A stretch of 64,000 nt of DNA from Desemzia incerta (GTDB lineage Bacteria > Bacillota > Bacilli > Lactobacillales > Carnobacteriaceae). The position numbers and the translations under genes were made by a program. Each line of letters opens with the position of its first letter. Positions within the stretch are counted from its first letter, which is position 1. The DNA lies in the NCBI RefSeq assembly GCF_900115825.1, contig NZ_FOXW01000002.1, positions 215,795 through 279,794 of the forward strand. The letters run 5' to 3'. Below the pieces are notes generated by a model. That model worked only from the letters and a program-made list of their open reading frames with translations, did no database searches and had not been told where the DNA came from. Below, in pieces: positions 55,029 to 64,000 of this stretch.

Positions 55029-56075
55029 CTACTCCTTTACCTTGAATTGATTTAAGAATCGCAAATCATTTTGATAGAAATGGCGAATATCATCAATTCC
55101 ATATTTTAACATCGCTACTCTCTCTGGTCCTAAACCAAAAGCAAATCCGCTATAGCGTGAAGAGTCGATACCCGACATTTCCAGTACATTTGGATGAACC
55201 ATTCCGCCACCTAAGATTTCGATCCAGCCAGTATGCTTACACACGTTACAGCCTTGTCCGCCGCATTTGAAACAGCTCACATCGATCTCAACAGAAGGTT
55301 CTGTAAATGGGAAGTAGCTTGGACGCAAGCGGATTTCTCTGTCTGCACCAAACAATTTTTTCGCAAAAACATTCAACGTTCCTTTTAAATCAGCCATGCT
55401 CACTTCTTCAGCAATGACAAGTCCTTCAATTTGGTTGAATTGATGAGAATGAGTCGCGTCATCGCTGTCTCTTCGGTAAACTTTACCAGGACTCACCATT
55501 TTTAACGGCCCTTTTGAAAAATCATGCTTATCCATTGTACGAGCTTGTACAGGAGAAGTATGAGTTCTTAGTAAAACTTCGTCTGTAATGTAGAACGTAT
55601 CTTGCATGTCTCGTGCCGGATGATCTTTCGGCAAGTTCATGCGTTCGAAGTTGTAATTGTCTTCTTCTACTTCAGGTCCTTCGATGACTTGGTAACCCAT
55701 CGTCATAAATAAATCTTCAATCTCTTCCATAATTTGTGTCAACACATGGCTTTGACCTTTAGCGACCTTTTTGCCAGGCAATGTAACATCAATCGTTTCT
55801 TCTAGTAATGCTTGGCGTATCGCTTCAGCTTCCAAAGTCTCTTTTTGTTCATCCAATGCAGCTTGGATAGCATCGCGAACCACATTTGCTAAAGCTCCGA
55901 TTACGGGACGCTCAGTAGGATCTAGATCTTTCATTCCTCTTAATACTTCAGTGATCGAACCTTTTTTCCCAAGGTATAACACACGAACATGGTCCAACGT
56001 TTTTAAATCATTCGCTGCTTGAATTTCATTCAACGCTTCTGTTTGCAACGATTCAAGTTTCGTTTTTATTTCCAT
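55029..56075 (-). CDS. pheS: Phenylalanyl-tRNA synthetase alpha subunit
   Basis: 348 residues. N-terminal coiled coil (1-85), then class II motifs: [50 protein letters not shown], and motif 3 [18 protein letters not shown]. It charges tRNA-Phe. ATG at 56075 behind AGGAG is used; an upstream in-frame extension lies in the leader. Controlled by the T-box just upstream. Confidence 0.97.
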   Translation of the reverse strand: MEIKTKLESLQTEALNEIQAANDLKTLDHVRVLYLGKKGSITEVLRGMKDLDPTERPVIGALANVVRDAIQAALDEQKETLEAEAIRQALLEETIDVTLPGKKVAKGQSHVLTQIMEEIEDLFMTMGYQVIEGPEVEEDNYNFERMNLPKDHPARDMQDTFYITDEVLLRTHTSPVQARTMDKHDFSKGPLKMVSPGKVYRRDSDDATHSHQFNQIEGLVIAEEVSMADLKGTLNVFAKKLFGADREIRLRPSYFPFTEPSVEIDVSCFKCGGQGCNVCKHTGWIEILGGGMVHPNVLEMSGIDSSRYSGFAFGLGPERVAMLKYGIDDIRHFYQNDLRFLNQFKVKE

Positions 56076-56112
56076 TTTTCTGCTCCTATCTATTTCTCTT
56101 TTTTGAACACAC

Positions 56113-56373
56113 AAAAAGCCCCATCCCTATAAAAGGGACGAGGCTCATATTCGCGGTACCACCCTAGTTTAAGTCTTTAAGACTTACACTCAACTGCATA
56201 ACGGCGCATACCGGAACTTTTTTCATTACAAGTTTAGTAAATCCCAAAGTCAACTCAGGAAGTGAACTTCATTTGAGTATTCATACAAATGCTTTCAGCC
56301 AGGGACATTTGCTCTCTTAAAAAATTCCTCAAATTACTCTTTTCCTTCATCGTTTCTGATCTATATTCAATTC
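56113..56373 (-). promoter_or_regulatory. T-box riboswitch (tRNA-Phe) of pheST
   Basis: The T-box AGGGTGGTACCGCG is at 56165-56152 on the minus strand. Stem I region has AGAGTA and a specifier-like GAAG-UUC-AC with UUC (Phe) at 56266-56264. The terminator GCCTCGTCCCT...AGGGATGGGGC plus T5 is at 56144-56113. Uncharged tRNA-Phe would stabilise the antiterminator. Confidence 0.93.
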
Positions 56374-56379
56374 TTATTT

Positions 56380-56409
56380 AGTTTAACTGAACTCTGATAC
56401 TTACGTCAA
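56380..56409 (-). promoter_or_regulatory. pheST promoter
   Basis: TTGACG (56404-56409), 18-base spacer, TAAACT (56380-56385) on the minus strand. Confidence 0.75.
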
Positions 56410-56447
56410 GCGTATTTAGAGGATTAATTGCAGTCTTCAGCTGAGAC

Positions 56448-56795
56448 TCATTTGTCGGCCCATAATTGGACTTCGTTCATAACGCCTTTAAAAGCATTCC
56501 CTTTGTCAGTTAATGCATAAGCTACACGCATGGTTGCATCTGGATCAACTGTACGCATAACGATACCTTCTTTTTCCAATTCTTTCAAACGCTCCACTAA
56601 TACTCGGTCACTCACTTCTGGAATAGCAGAAGCAATATCTTTGAAACGACGAGGACCATCTAATAATACATCGATGATAAGACCAATCCATTTTTTCCCC
56701 AATAATGCAAATGTGCGTTCAAATTTAGGGCAGATCATTTTTTGTCTTGATTCGCAGTCGATTTGTTGTTGATTTTTTTCATTAACGGTAATCAT
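56448..56795 (-). CDS. HxlR-family winged-helix regulator
   Basis: 115 residues. CPKFERTFALLGKKWIGLIIDVLLDGPRRFKDIASAIPEVSDRVLVERLKELEKEGIV is the HxlR core with the conserved Cys before helix 1, which in relatives such as HypR and YodB can sense oxidants or electrophiles. ATG at 56795 follows GAGGTGA; the GTG at 56804 belongs to the ribosome site. Its target is unknown. Confidence 0.88.
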   Translation of the reverse strand: MITVNEKNQQQIDCESRQKMICPKFERTFALLGKKWIGLIIDVLLDGPRRFKDIASAIPEVSDRVLVERLKELEKEGIVMRTVDPDATMRVAYALTDKGNAFKGVMNEVQLWADK

Positions 56796-56882
56796 ACTTC
56801 TCACCTCTTTTTCATATAGTATATCACATATAGTTATTAATAGTAAGTAAACACCTTAAAAATTCTGTGTACTTCATCTTAA

Positions 56883-56916
56883 ATACCCCCATTTAACAGC
56901 AAGCAAATGGGAGTAT
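56883..56916 (-). terminator. Possible terminator of the HD-domain gene
   Basis: ATACTCCCATTT pairs with AAATGGGGGTAT on the minus strand (one G-T pair). The T tail is poor. Confidence 0.45.
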
Positions 56917-56922
56917 CCTTTC

Positions 56923-57471
56923 TTACGAAGACGCATTTGCCAATTTTAATCGATTCCATACATTTTTAGCTTTATATTGGACATTTGTTTTGATTAATTT
57001 AGGAAGTGGCGTCAATACTTCTTTCGTAGCACAATATTTATCTACCATTGTCACTATATAACTCTCCTTAAATTTAGGCAATGTACGAATACATGCTGGA
57101 GAAGCCAACCACATATGTTTGACAATGATATCGCATTCCAATTCAGTTAATTCAGTCAATAATTTTGCGTTCTGCAAAGCAACATGAGGGTGATGAGAAG
57201 CATGAGAGTATCCTTCGTAAGCAGCAGCAAAAGATTCTCTGTCTTCATGGAAGAAATCATGCAACAAACCTGCACGTGCAATTGATCGGTCATTCAGATT
57301 TAATTTTTTAGCGATTTTATAACTCGTGTAAGAGACGCTAAGTGAATGTTCTAATCTCGTAGAGAAATGATGATGAGTAATAGACTGTAAATTTTGTACT
57401 TCTTCACATTGAAGCAAATCTTCAATCAAAGCCATATATTCAGAGTCTAATTTCCAACTAGCATATGTCAT
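56923..57471 (-). CDS. HD-domain phosphohydrolase
   Basis: 182 residues. Metal motif: His in STRLEHSLSVSY, His-Asp in AGLLHDFFHED, late Asp in TMVDKYC. HD proteins hydrolyse phosphate esters such as nucleotides. A specific family could not be fixed. Transcribed toward the HxlR gene with its own region before the SpoU gene. Confidence 0.8.
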   Translation of the reverse strand: MTYASWKLDSEYMALIEDLLQCEEVQNLQSITHHHFSTRLEHSLSVSYTSYKIAKKLNLNDRSIARAGLLHDFFHEDRESFAAAYEGYSHASHHPHVALQNAKLLTELTELECDIIVKHMWLASPACIRTLPKFKESYIVTMVDKYCATKEVLTPLPKLIKTNVQYKAKNVWNRLKLANASS

Positions 57472-57631
57472 TCAAGAACTTCCTTTATCTGTTATTGTAG
57501 TACTATTTTAGTTGTTTCTTATCATACATGCTTTAAGAGATAAATTAAAGCGAATTCCTTTAGTTTCACTAATTTTTATCAAAGAATTCTCAATTTTGTC
57601 ATATTCTGTCATCATTTGAATACATAAACAT

Positions 57632-58387
57632 TCAACGCAAAGAAAACATTAAAATACCTGCTGCCACTGCCACATTCAATGATTCTGCCTGACCTTCAAT
57701 AGGAATGTAGAGATTTTTAGTCGTTTGCTTCAATAATTCTGGATTCATTCCCTTGCCTTCATTCCCCATTACCAAACCATATACACCAGGTGCAGCAATC
57801 TCTCTATAGGAAACAGCATTTACGTTCAGCTCTGTTCCATAAATAGGAAAATCTGCAGCTTTGAACTTTTCAAACCATTCCGTTAATTCTCCTTGATAGA
57901 CGGGGAAATGGAAATGGCCTCCTTGGGTAGATCGCAAAACTTTACTATTATATAAGTCTACTGTTCCTTTGCCTAAGACTACTCCACCATAACCTGCTGC
58001 ATCTGCTGTTCGAATCATCGTTCCAACATTCCCTGGATCTTGGACATTATCTAAAAATAAATACGGCCTCGTAAAATCTTCCGGTATGAGCTGATCCTCT
58101 TTTTTGATTACTGCGAATATTCCTTGCGGAGATTCTGTATCGCTAAGATAAGCCGCAATTTCTTTAGAGATCAGTACCATATTTTCTTGAGGATAATCAG
58201 GATACAATTCCTCTTTTACTTCTTGAGAGATCATCATTTCTTGGACAGGGGCTCCATATTGCAGGGCTTCTGAGACTAGATGAAAACCTTCAATCAAGTA
58301 ACTGGCTGAGGTATCTCTTTCCTTTTTTGTGTGCAACTTCTTCCATTTTTTAACGCGTTCGTTTTTTTTAGATACTATTTTTTCCAT
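57632..58387 (-). CDS. ysgA: SpoU-family RNA 2'-O-methyltransferase, YsgA-like
   Basis: 251 residues. An N-terminal substrate-binding domain (SASYLIEGFHLVSEAL) and a knotted SPOUT domain with LDNVQDPGNVGTMIRTADA, LVMGNEGKGM and IPIEGQAESLNVAVAAGI. It probably methylates rRNA; the exact site is unknown. In Bacillus ysgA also neighbours pheST. Confidence 0.92.
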   Translation of the reverse strand: MEKIVSKKNERVKKWKKLHTKKERDTSASYLIEGFHLVSEALQYGAPVQEMMISQEVKEELYPDYPQENMVLISKEIAAYLSDTESPQGIFAVIKKEDQLIPEDFTRPYLFLDNVQDPGNVGTMIRTADAAGYGGVVLGKGTVDLYNSKVLRSTQGGHFHFPVYQGELTEWFEKFKAADFPIYGTELNVNAVSYREIAAPGVYGLVMGNEGKGMNPELLKQTTKNLYIPIEGQAESLNVAVAAGILMFSLR

Positions 58388-58487
58388 ACTGCTTTCTCCT
58401 CTTTAATGCTTTTACTCACTTTTATTTTAAAGCTTACCTGTTTATTGCTGATCTTCAAGGTGCTTGCTTGGCTTCTACGTTAGTGTA

Positions 58488-58524
58488 CTAAAAAAAGGAG
58501 AGGAACAACAGTCCCCCTCCTTCT
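58488..58524 (-). terminator. Terminator of the M23 hydrolase gene
   Basis: AAGGAG pairs with CTCCTT with inner GG/CC, followed on the minus strand by seven T. Confidence 0.7.
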
Positions 58525-58548
58525 TTATTTTATTTTTTAGGAAAAGAA

Positions 58549-60009
58549 TTACATGCCTAAATATGGTGCTGGATTTGTTTGAACTCCATTTTTGTAAACT
58601 TCAAAATGCAAATGAACTCCTGTTGAAGAACCACTTGTTCCCATAGTTCCGATTTGTTGACCTTGAGAAACTTTTTGTCCTACACTTACACGTAAACTTC
58701 CTGGTACCATGTGTGCATATAGAGTTGCTAAGCCATTTCCGTGGTCGATTTTCACATACCATCCCCAGCCGCTGTTGTATTGAGCCTTAACTACTGTACC
58801 GCTTTGGGCTGCAACGATTGGGCCGCCACCGCCAAAGTCCATACCCGCATGCAAGATGTTTGCATGTTTGATTGGGTGGAAACGATATCCGAATTGAGAA
58901 GTTGTGTATCCGCCAGATGGGCGAATGAACCCTGAACTAGATTTAGCAGGACTTGAGCTTTTTGACGGCGAACTCTTAGGAGCACTAGAGCTATTAGAGT
59001 TGCTAGAGCTGCTAGAGCTGCTAGAGCTGCTAGAGCTGCTAGAGCTACTAGAGCTACTTGTATTGTTAGAAGAGCTTGAAGCTTTTGATGAACTAGTTGA
59101 TTTAGTTGCAACTTTTTCTGCTTCAGCTTTTTTAGCCGCTTCTGCAGCTGCTTTTTCTTCTTCCATTGCTTTACGTGCCAATGCTTCAAGTTCTTTACGT
59201 TCTTTTTCTTCTTGAGCTTTTCGTTCAGCAATAATGCGATCTTGCTCAGCTTTCATTTCAGCACTTAATGTACTTGTTTTAGCAGCAATCACTTCTTGCT
59301 CTTTGATAAACGCATTTTTTTGTTCTTCTGTCATTTCATAATGAGTAGCAACTTCAATGATTTTTTTGTCTAATTCATCTTTTTGAGCTACAAGAGTATC
59401 GCGATTCATTTCGATTTCGCCTTTTAATGTTTCGATAGCTACGCGTTCTGCTTCTGCTTCTGCTTCTTTAGATTCTAAAGTTTTTTGGTCTTCGATTTGA
59501 GCTAGAACGATTTCTTGGTTAGCATCTACAAGTTCATTCACTACACCAATACGTCCTAATAAATCTGAAAGACTTTCAGCAGAAATGACAATATCGAGTA
59601 AATTAGCTGAGTTTCCGTCTGTTTGAACTGCTCGAGCTTGGTTGTCGATTTTTTCTTGTCGTTGAGCAATAAGCACTTTTAATTCTTCAATTTCTTTTTG
59701 CAATTGAACAACTTTTTCTTCAGCCGCTTTTAATTTTTTTTCTTGTTCAGCAAGCTCACGAACGACTTTATCGATTTCTTTTTGCAAGCCGACAACGTCT
59801 GCTTCTAATGAAGCTCTTTCTTCTTCCAAAGTTTTCAACGTTTCTTCTTGAACATTAATATTGTTTTGAATGTTTTGATTTTCGTTTTCTAATCTTTGTT
59901 TTTCTTGACGCATTTCTTCTAATGAATCTGCAGATACTGAAGTTGACATCACTACAGGGCTAACAAATAACGATGCTGCAAGTAAACCGGTAATAAATTT
60001 CTTTTTCAA
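58549..60009 (-). CDS. Secreted peptidoglycan hydrolase, coiled coil plus M23
   Basis: 486 residues from a TTG at 60009 behind TGGAGGAAA. Signal peptide cleaved after about residue 27 (SVSA). A PcsB/CwlO-like coiled coil (30-290), an Ala/Lys-rich segment, a poly-Ser/Asn linker (about 310-355), and a C-terminal M23 zinc peptidase (ILHAGMDFGG, TLYAHM, VHLHFEVY). It likely cleaves peptide cross-links during growth or division. The first half resembles the NlpC/P60 protein at 16369. Serine run is encoded by a 9-base tandem repeat. Confidence 0.93.
   Translation of the reverse strand: MKKKFITGLLAASLFVSPVVMSTSVSADSLEEMRQEKQRLENENQNIQNNINVQEETLKTLEEERASLEADVVGLQKEIDKVVRELAEQEKKLKAAEEKVVQLQKEIEELKVLIAQRQEKIDNQARAVQTDGNSANLLDIVISAESLSDLLGRIGVVNELVDANQEIVLAQIEDQKTLESKEAEAEAERVAIETLKGEIEMNRDTLVAQKDELDKKIIEVATHYEMTEEQKNAFIKEQEVIAAKTSTLSAEMKAEQDRIIAERKAQEEKERKELEALARKAMEEEKAAAEAAKKAEAEKVATKSTSSSKASSSSNNTSSSSSSSSSSSSSSSSSSSNSNSSSAPKSSPSKSSSPAKSSSGFIRPSGGYTTSQFGYRFHPIKHANILHAGMDFGGGGPIVAAQSGTVVKAQYNSGWGWYVKIDHGNGLATLYAHMVPGSLRVSVGQKVSQGQQIGTMGTSGSSTGVHLHFEVYKNGVQTNPAPYLGM
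58989..59065 (-). repeat. Nine-base tandem repeat coding for poly-serine
   Basis: Plus-strand units of TAGAGCTGC, with TAGAGCTAC and TAGAGTTGC variants, are repeated about eight times within the M23 gene. Each unit codes for three Ser residues on the minus strand. In frame and possibly variable in length. Confidence 0.85.
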
Positions 60010-60545
60010 TTTGTTTCCTCCATCAATCTTTTCGTTTTTAGTAAATCTCATAGTTTAAAGTTTAGTAAATCATTAGGTGTTTTTTTCGCTAATGAAAATA
60101 TAGCACATAAAAAAGGTTGAAAGATTTTAGTTGTGTAACAAAACTCGCGAATTATTACGAAACGATTACCGAAAGCGTTTCCATAATTTTTCGCTTTAAA
60201 TAACGCTGATTTGGCGCGGAAAGTTCAAAATTTGTTCATTTTCGTTCTTGTCATTAAAACCGCTTTCAAATACATTTGTTTCCCTGATTTAACAGCCTTA
60301 AAGAAGTTATTTATTAAGAAAAGCTTATGATATTAAGGGTTATTTTATAAAATGTTTAACTAAAAGTTAGTCAAAAAGTGTTCAAAAGTTACAACGTTTA
60401 TTTTAATCAGATTCTCATTAAAGTGTGGTTCATCATAAAGTTACGCAAAAAAAATGACTACTCATCAAATAAGTAGTCATTTTTTGTTCTGTAAATAATA
60501 AAAAATCAACTGTATAAATAGAAAACTTAGTTTACAGAAAAACTT
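60010..60545 (-). other. Regulatory region upstream of the M23 hydrolase
   Basis: About 430 bases precede the gene before the gcv terminator, with no other gene. Two cre-like sites are present: CGAAAGCGTTTCCA (60170-60183, 13 of 14) and TAAAACCGCTTTCA (60255-60268, 12 of 14). A promoter could not be fixed; TATATT near 60099 is one choice. Confidence 0.5.
60447..60486 (-). terminator. gcv operon terminator
   Basis: AATGACTACT pairs with AGTAGTCATT, flanked by A8 and T6. It lies about 60 bases beyond gcvPB. Confidence 0.9.
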
Positions 60546-62000
60546 TTATTCAAATCGAACGACTGGTTTTCTTGCCGCAGTCACTTCATCCAATCTCTTA
60601 ACACTTGTGTAATGAGGCGCTTGTGTCACTATTTCAGGATTCTGTTCGACTTCTTGTGCAATTCGAATCATCACATTTGCAAACTCATCTAAAGTTTCTT
60701 TCGACTCAGTTTCGGTAGGTTCGATCATTAAACACTCTTCAACGATCAATGGGAAATAGATTGTCGGAGCATAGTATCCAAAGTCCAATAACCGTTTAGC
60801 AATATCCGTTGTGCGGACCCCTAGTTTTTTCTGTCTGTTACCAGATAAGACAAATTCGTGTTTACAAATTTGAGGATAAGGAGAATCATAGTAAGGCTCT
60901 AGTCTATGACGTAAGTAATTGGCATGTAGAACAGCACTTTCGGATACTTTTCTCAGTCCACTTCCCCCCATTGTACGTATATAAGTATACGCGCGCACAT
61001 TTACTCCGAAGTTTCCAAAATAACCTTTTATTCTTCCGATAGAAAGCGGATAGTCAGAATTCAACACAAATTCTTCGCCGCTTTTCTCTATTTTAGGTAC
61101 TGGCAAATACGGCGTTAGGAAAGCTTTAACCCCTATTGGACCAGACCCTGGACCTCCGCCGCCATGAGGTGTACTGAATGATTTGTGTAAATTTAAATGA
61201 ACAATATCAAACCCCATAGCTCCAGGAGTAGTGATTCCCATAATCGCATTCAAGTTAGCTCCGTCATAATACAATAACCCGCCGACTTCGTGCACGATCT
61301 CCGCCATTTCTAGAATATCTTTCTCAAAAATACCTAACGTGTTTGGGTTCGTCAGCATCAACCCTGCTGTATCCGGTCCTACTTGTTCTTTCAAAGCCTC
61401 TAAATCAACTGTTCCATCTTCATTTGAAGGAATCTCTATTACATCAAATCCTGCAATGACTGCACTTGCTGGATTTGTTCCATGAGCAGAATCAGGAACT
61501 AAAATTTTTCGACGGACGTCTAATTCATTGTTGGTTTCGTGATAAGCTTTGATGATCATTAATCCAGCCCATTCACCGTGCGCACCAGCAGCTGGCTGCA
61601 AGGAAACTTCGTCCATACCGGAAACCACTTTCAAATCTTCTTGCAGTTCGTACATCAATTGGAAAGACCCTTGCAGTGTTTGCGTCGGCTGCAGTGGATG
61701 GATGTGTGCGAATCCATCATAGCGGGCAACATCCTCATTGATTTTTGGATTGTATTTCATCGTACAAGACCCTAGTGGATAAAATCCATTGTCTACACCA
61801 AAATTTTTGTTGGATAAGGCGGTATAATGTCTCATCAACTGAGGTTCAGATACTTCAGGTAAATTAGCAGGTTCTTCACGCACAAATTTTTCTGTAAACT
61901 TCTCTTTTAATGAAACAGTCGGCACATCACTTTGCGGCAGACTGCAAGCTCTTCTGTTTGAACGACTGATTTCAAATAGTAATTCTTTATACTCATTCAT
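60546..62000 (-). CDS. gcvPB: Glycine dehydrogenase (decarboxylating) subunit 2
   Basis: 484 residues. PLP site [21 protein letters not shown] with Lys273; N-terminal [23 protein letters not shown]. It forms P-protein with GcvPA, decarboxylating glycine and passing the aminomethyl group to GcvH. ATG at 62000 overlaps gcvPA by eight bases and has GGAGG; a longer frame upstream is unlikely. Confidence 0.96.
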   Translation of the reverse strand: MNEYKELLFEISRSNRRACSLPQSDVPTVSLKEKFTEKFVREEPANLPEVSEPQLMRHYTALSNKNFGVDNGFYPLGSCTMKYNPKINEDVARYDGFAHIHPLQPTQTLQGSFQLMYELQEDLKVVSGMDEVSLQPAAGAHGEWAGLMIIKAYHETNNELDVRRKILVPDSAHGTNPASAVIAGFDVIEIPSNEDGTVDLEALKEQVGPDTAGLMLTNPNTLGIFEKDILEMAEIVHEVGGLLYYDGANLNAIMGITTPGAMGFDIVHLNLHKSFSTPHGGGGPGSGPIGVKAFLTPYLPVPKIEKSGEEFVLNSDYPLSIGRIKGYFGNFGVNVRAYTYIRTMGGSGLRKVSESAVLHANYLRHRLEPYYDSPYPQICKHEFVLSGNRQKKLGVRTTDIAKRLLDFGYYAPTIYFPLIVEECLMIEPTETESKETLDEFANVMIRIAQEVEQNPEIVTQAPHYTSVKRLDEVTAARKPVVRFE

Positions 62001-63345
62001 AAGCGATTTCCTCCAATACAGAAACCAAAGTATCCATTTCTTCTTTTGTTCGTTGATCTGTCGCACACAAAAGCATCGTATTTTTCATCCCATACTCTGG
62101 TTCTAGATCGTACCCGCCAATGATTCCTTTCTCTAAAAGAACAGCAGACACTTCTTTTACTGAATGTTTCAACTCTACTGCGAATTCATTGAAGAAGGGA
62201 GCCTGATTGACAATTTTAAAGCCTTTACTTCTCAACTGATTAGCTAAGTAATCTGCTTTTTCTACATTCAATTGAGCCATTTCTTGTATTCCATTTTTTC
62301 CCAATGCAGCCATACAAACTGCTGAAGCCAGAGCGTTCAAAGCTTGATTTGAGCTCATATTCGATGTAGCTTTTTCTCTTCTGATATGTTGTTCTCTAGT
62401 CTGCAAGGTCATAACAAAGCCGCGCTTGCCTTCTTTATCAGTCGTTTGACCGACGATACGTCCGGGTATTTTACGCAAGTGTTTTTTGTTCACAGTGAAG
62501 TAACCGCAATGAGGTCCTCCAGCTGACATAGTTAATCCTAGAGGCTGCATATCTCCTACAACAATATCTGCTCCGAATTTTCCTGGTGATTCTAGTACTC
62601 CAAGCGCCAGCGGATTAGCCATCACAATAAATAATGCTTTTTGATTTACTGCCATTTCTTTTACCTTTTGCAAATCTTCTATTGAACCTAAAAAATTCGG
62701 GTATTGCACAATAACTGCAGCAGTCTGTTCGTCTACAGCAGATTCCAATTGAGAAAGGTCTGTTGTGTCAACAGCTAAAGGAATCTCTTCTAATTGAAAT
62801 TCTCTTCCTTTTGACACCGATCGCAAAACTTCTCTGCCTTGAGGGTGGACTCCTTTAGAGACTACAACTTTTGGTCGTTTAGTTGTTACGACCGCTAAAT
62901 TGGCTGCTTCTCCAAGTGACGTAAATCCATCATATAAAGATGAATTGGCTGCTTCCATTCCGGTCAGTTCCGTGATCATAGTTTGGAACTCGAATATCGC
63001 TTGCAATTCTCCTTGGCTGGCTTCAGGTTGATAAGGTGTATAAGCGGTATAAAACTCAGAACGAGAAATCACATGATCCACCACACTGGGAATGTAATGA
63101 TCATAGGTCCCCGCTCCAAGGAAAACAGCGACCTCATGAGAATGGACATTTAATGCTGCTAACTTTCTTAAGTGTTTTGTTAAGGCTGATTCAGAAACAG
63201 CATCAGGTAAAACCAATTCTTCTTTAAGCCGGATTTCTTCTGGAATATCTTTGAACAACTCATCGATAGAATGAATTTCCAAAGCTTCCATCATTTCTGC
63301 TTGATCTTGTTCAGTATCTGGGAGATAACGAAATTCATTTATCAC
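61993..63345 (-). CDS. gcvPA: Glycine dehydrogenase (decarboxylating) subunit 1
   Basis: 450 residues. [19 protein letters not shown] at the N-terminus, [34 protein letters not shown], and GGPHCGYF are P-protein signatures. GTG start at 63345, one base after the gcvH stop. Together with GcvPB it makes the split P-protein used by many Firmicutes. Confidence 0.96.
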   Translation of the reverse strand: MINEFRYLPDTEQDQAEMMEALEIHSIDELFKDIPEEIRLKEELVLPDAVSESALTKHLRKLAALNVHSHEVAVFLGAGTYDHYIPSVVDHVISRSEFYTAYTPYQPEASQGELQAIFEFQTMITELTGMEAANSSLYDGFTSLGEAANLAVVTTKRPKVVVSKGVHPQGREVLRSVSKGREFQLEEIPLAVDTTDLSQLESAVDEQTAAVIVQYPNFLGSIEDLQKVKEMAVNQKALFIVMANPLALGVLESPGKFGADIVVGDMQPLGLTMSAGGPHCGYFTVNKKHLRKIPGRIVGQTTDKEGKRGFVMTLQTREQHIRREKATSNMSSNQALNALASAVCMAALGKNGIQEMAQLNVEKADYLANQLRSKGFKIVNQAPFFNEFAVELKHSVKEVSAVLLEKGIIGGYDLEPEYGMKNTMLLCATDQRTKEEMDTLVSVLEEIAYE

Positions 63346-63346
63346 A

Positions 63347-63751
63347 TTATTGACCTTCTTCCTCTTTTAGTTCTTTCACGTAAGCATCATAAGCAGACTG
63401 ATTCATCAATTGAGAAATTTCATCTGTATCCGTATAGTGGATTTCAGCTAACCATCCAGCTTCATATGGTGCTTCATTAACTAATTCGGGGCTGTCTTCT
63501 AATTCTTCATTAACACTTGTAACCGTACCAGAAAGCGGCGCATAAATTTCAGAAGCAGATTTTACAGACTCTACTGTAGCGATTTCTTCCTCCATCGCAG
63601 TTTCTGAACTTAACTCAGGTACCTCTACAAAAACAATGTCTCCTAGTTGTTCCGTTGCGTATTGAGTAATCCCCATACGAGCTGTATTGTCTTCTAAAAG
63701 TAAAACCCACTCGTGATTCTTTGTAAAATAAATATTTTTAGTTGTTGTCAT
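63347..63751 (-). CDS. gcvH: Glycine cleavage system H protein
   Basis: 134 residues. Lipoylation site ESVKSASEIYAP with Lys64, and the hybrid barrel pattern HEWV...GITQYATEQLGDIVFVEVPE. It shuttles the aminomethyl group between P, T and L proteins. AAGGAAG precedes the ATG. In Firmicutes GcvH also serves in lipoyl relay. Confidence 0.97.
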   Translation of the reverse strand: MTTTKNIYFTKNHEWVLLLEDNTARMGITQYATEQLGDIVFVEVPELSSETAMEEEIATVESVKSASEIYAPLSGTVTSVNEELEDSPELVNEAPYEAGWLAEIHYTDTDEISQLMNQSAYDAYVKELKEEEGQ

Positions 63752-63785
63752 TTGATAACTTCCTTTCTAAGTTGTTTTTATTTTA

Positions 63786-64000
63786 TCAACGTTTGTAAAA
63801 AGGTGTGGCTATAATGTTGGCTGCAACTTTTTTCTTTCGTACGCCTACATAAATCGTTGTTCCTAATTGACTGTAGGGATAATCGACCATTGCCAGCCCT
63901 ATGCTTTTATTCAATGTAGGAGATTTGGTCCCTGAAGTGACGTACCCGATTTCTTTTCCATCCTCTGAATAGATGGGATAGTCCTCCCGAGCTATTCCTT
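63786..64000 (-). CDS. gcvT: Aminomethyltransferase, C-terminal part (cut by window edge)
   Basis: About 71 codons are visible and read ...GIAREDYPIYSEDGKEIGYV, then TSGTKSPTLNKSIGLAMV and VRKKKVAANIIATPFYKR, the C-terminal barrel of GcvT. Stop TGA at 63788-63786, 34 bases before gcvH. GcvT produces 5,10-methylene-THF and ammonia. It is the first gene seen of gcvT-gcvH-gcvPA-gcvPB; start and promoter lie outside. Confidence 0.93.
   Translation of the reverse strand, partial: GIAREDYPIYSEDGKEIGYVTSGTKSPTLNKSIGLAMVDYPYSQLGTTIYVGVRKKKVAANIIATPFYKR

Noticed and set aside
58791-59231. Leu/Ala-rich reading frames over the serine repeat
   Set aside because: Frames on both strands arise from the nine-base repeat inside the M23 gene; no ribosome site and low complexity only.

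Overview
The window reads as ordinary chromosome of an AT-rich, low-GC Gram-positive bacterium of the order Lactobacillales. A complete comG operon, ccpA next to pepQ, a fused RNase PH-RdgB, tandem oligoendopeptidase F genes, a DarB/CbpB-type c-di-AMP sensor and a glycine cleavage operon together suggest a member of the Carnobacteriaceae (Carnobacterium-like). The genus is inference from gene content, not a measured match. There are no rRNA or tRNA genes, no insertion sequence, no CRISPR array and no intact prophage. About 50 protein genes cover nearly all the sequence.

Layout. 1-6,000: xseA (cut by the left edge), folD, an FAD/NAD(P) oxidoreductase gene inserted between folD and nusB, then nusB, yqhY, efp and an Xaa-Pro peptidase, all on the minus strand. 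5,900-10,000: comGA-comGG, the type IV competence pilus operon, with dense overlaps and non-ATG starts. 10,000-18,700: yebC, a VanZ-like protein, two tandem pepF genes, a diacylglycerol kinase, a secreted coiled-coil NlpC/P60 hydrolase and tag. 18,800-25,000: trhO, a double PhnB/VOC protein, a DUF421 membrane protein with a suspicious 5' end, and a three-gene ABC importer of the aromatic amino-acid (TrpXYZ-like) family. 25,000-38,300: a class A penicillin-binding protein, ccpA, pepQ, ytxGH, a MscS channel, an M20 deacetylase, a CBS-pair protein, a YfcE-like phosphoesterase, rph-rdgB, murI and yslB. 38,300-49,200: yhaQP-like ABC exporter, a Bax-inhibitor-1 protein, DUF1846, two alpha/beta hydrolases, an unrecognised 89-residue protein, trxA, mutS2, cvpA and zapA. 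49,300-64,000: an Mga-type regulator, rnhC, pheST behind a Phe T-box, an HxlR regulator, an HD protein, a SpoU methylase, an M23 hydrolase, and gcvT-gcvH-gcvPA-gcvPB (gcvT cut by the right edge).

The most interesting signal is not a gene but the roughly 330-base leader of the aromatic-type ABC importer (24,461-24,782, minus strand). Behind a good promoter it holds a candidate 24-codon leader peptide with five Phe/Tyr codons among six. After it come six RNA strands that can pair as 1:2, 3:4, 5:6 (intrinsic terminator) or alternatively as 2:3, 4:5 (antiterminator). Strand 1 is the Phe/Tyr codon run itself. This is the logic of a translation-coupled attenuator, which is uncommon in Firmicutes, where T-boxes normally do this job. 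The same window has a genuine Phe T-box before pheST, so two different RNA devices may sense phenylalanine or tyrosine supply here.

Lesser points are a probable one-base frameshift at the DUF421 5' end, an unexplained long inverted-repeat element between the Mga gene and rnhC, catabolite-repression-like sites far upstream of the M23 hydrolase, and a nine-base tandem repeat coding for its poly-serine linker.
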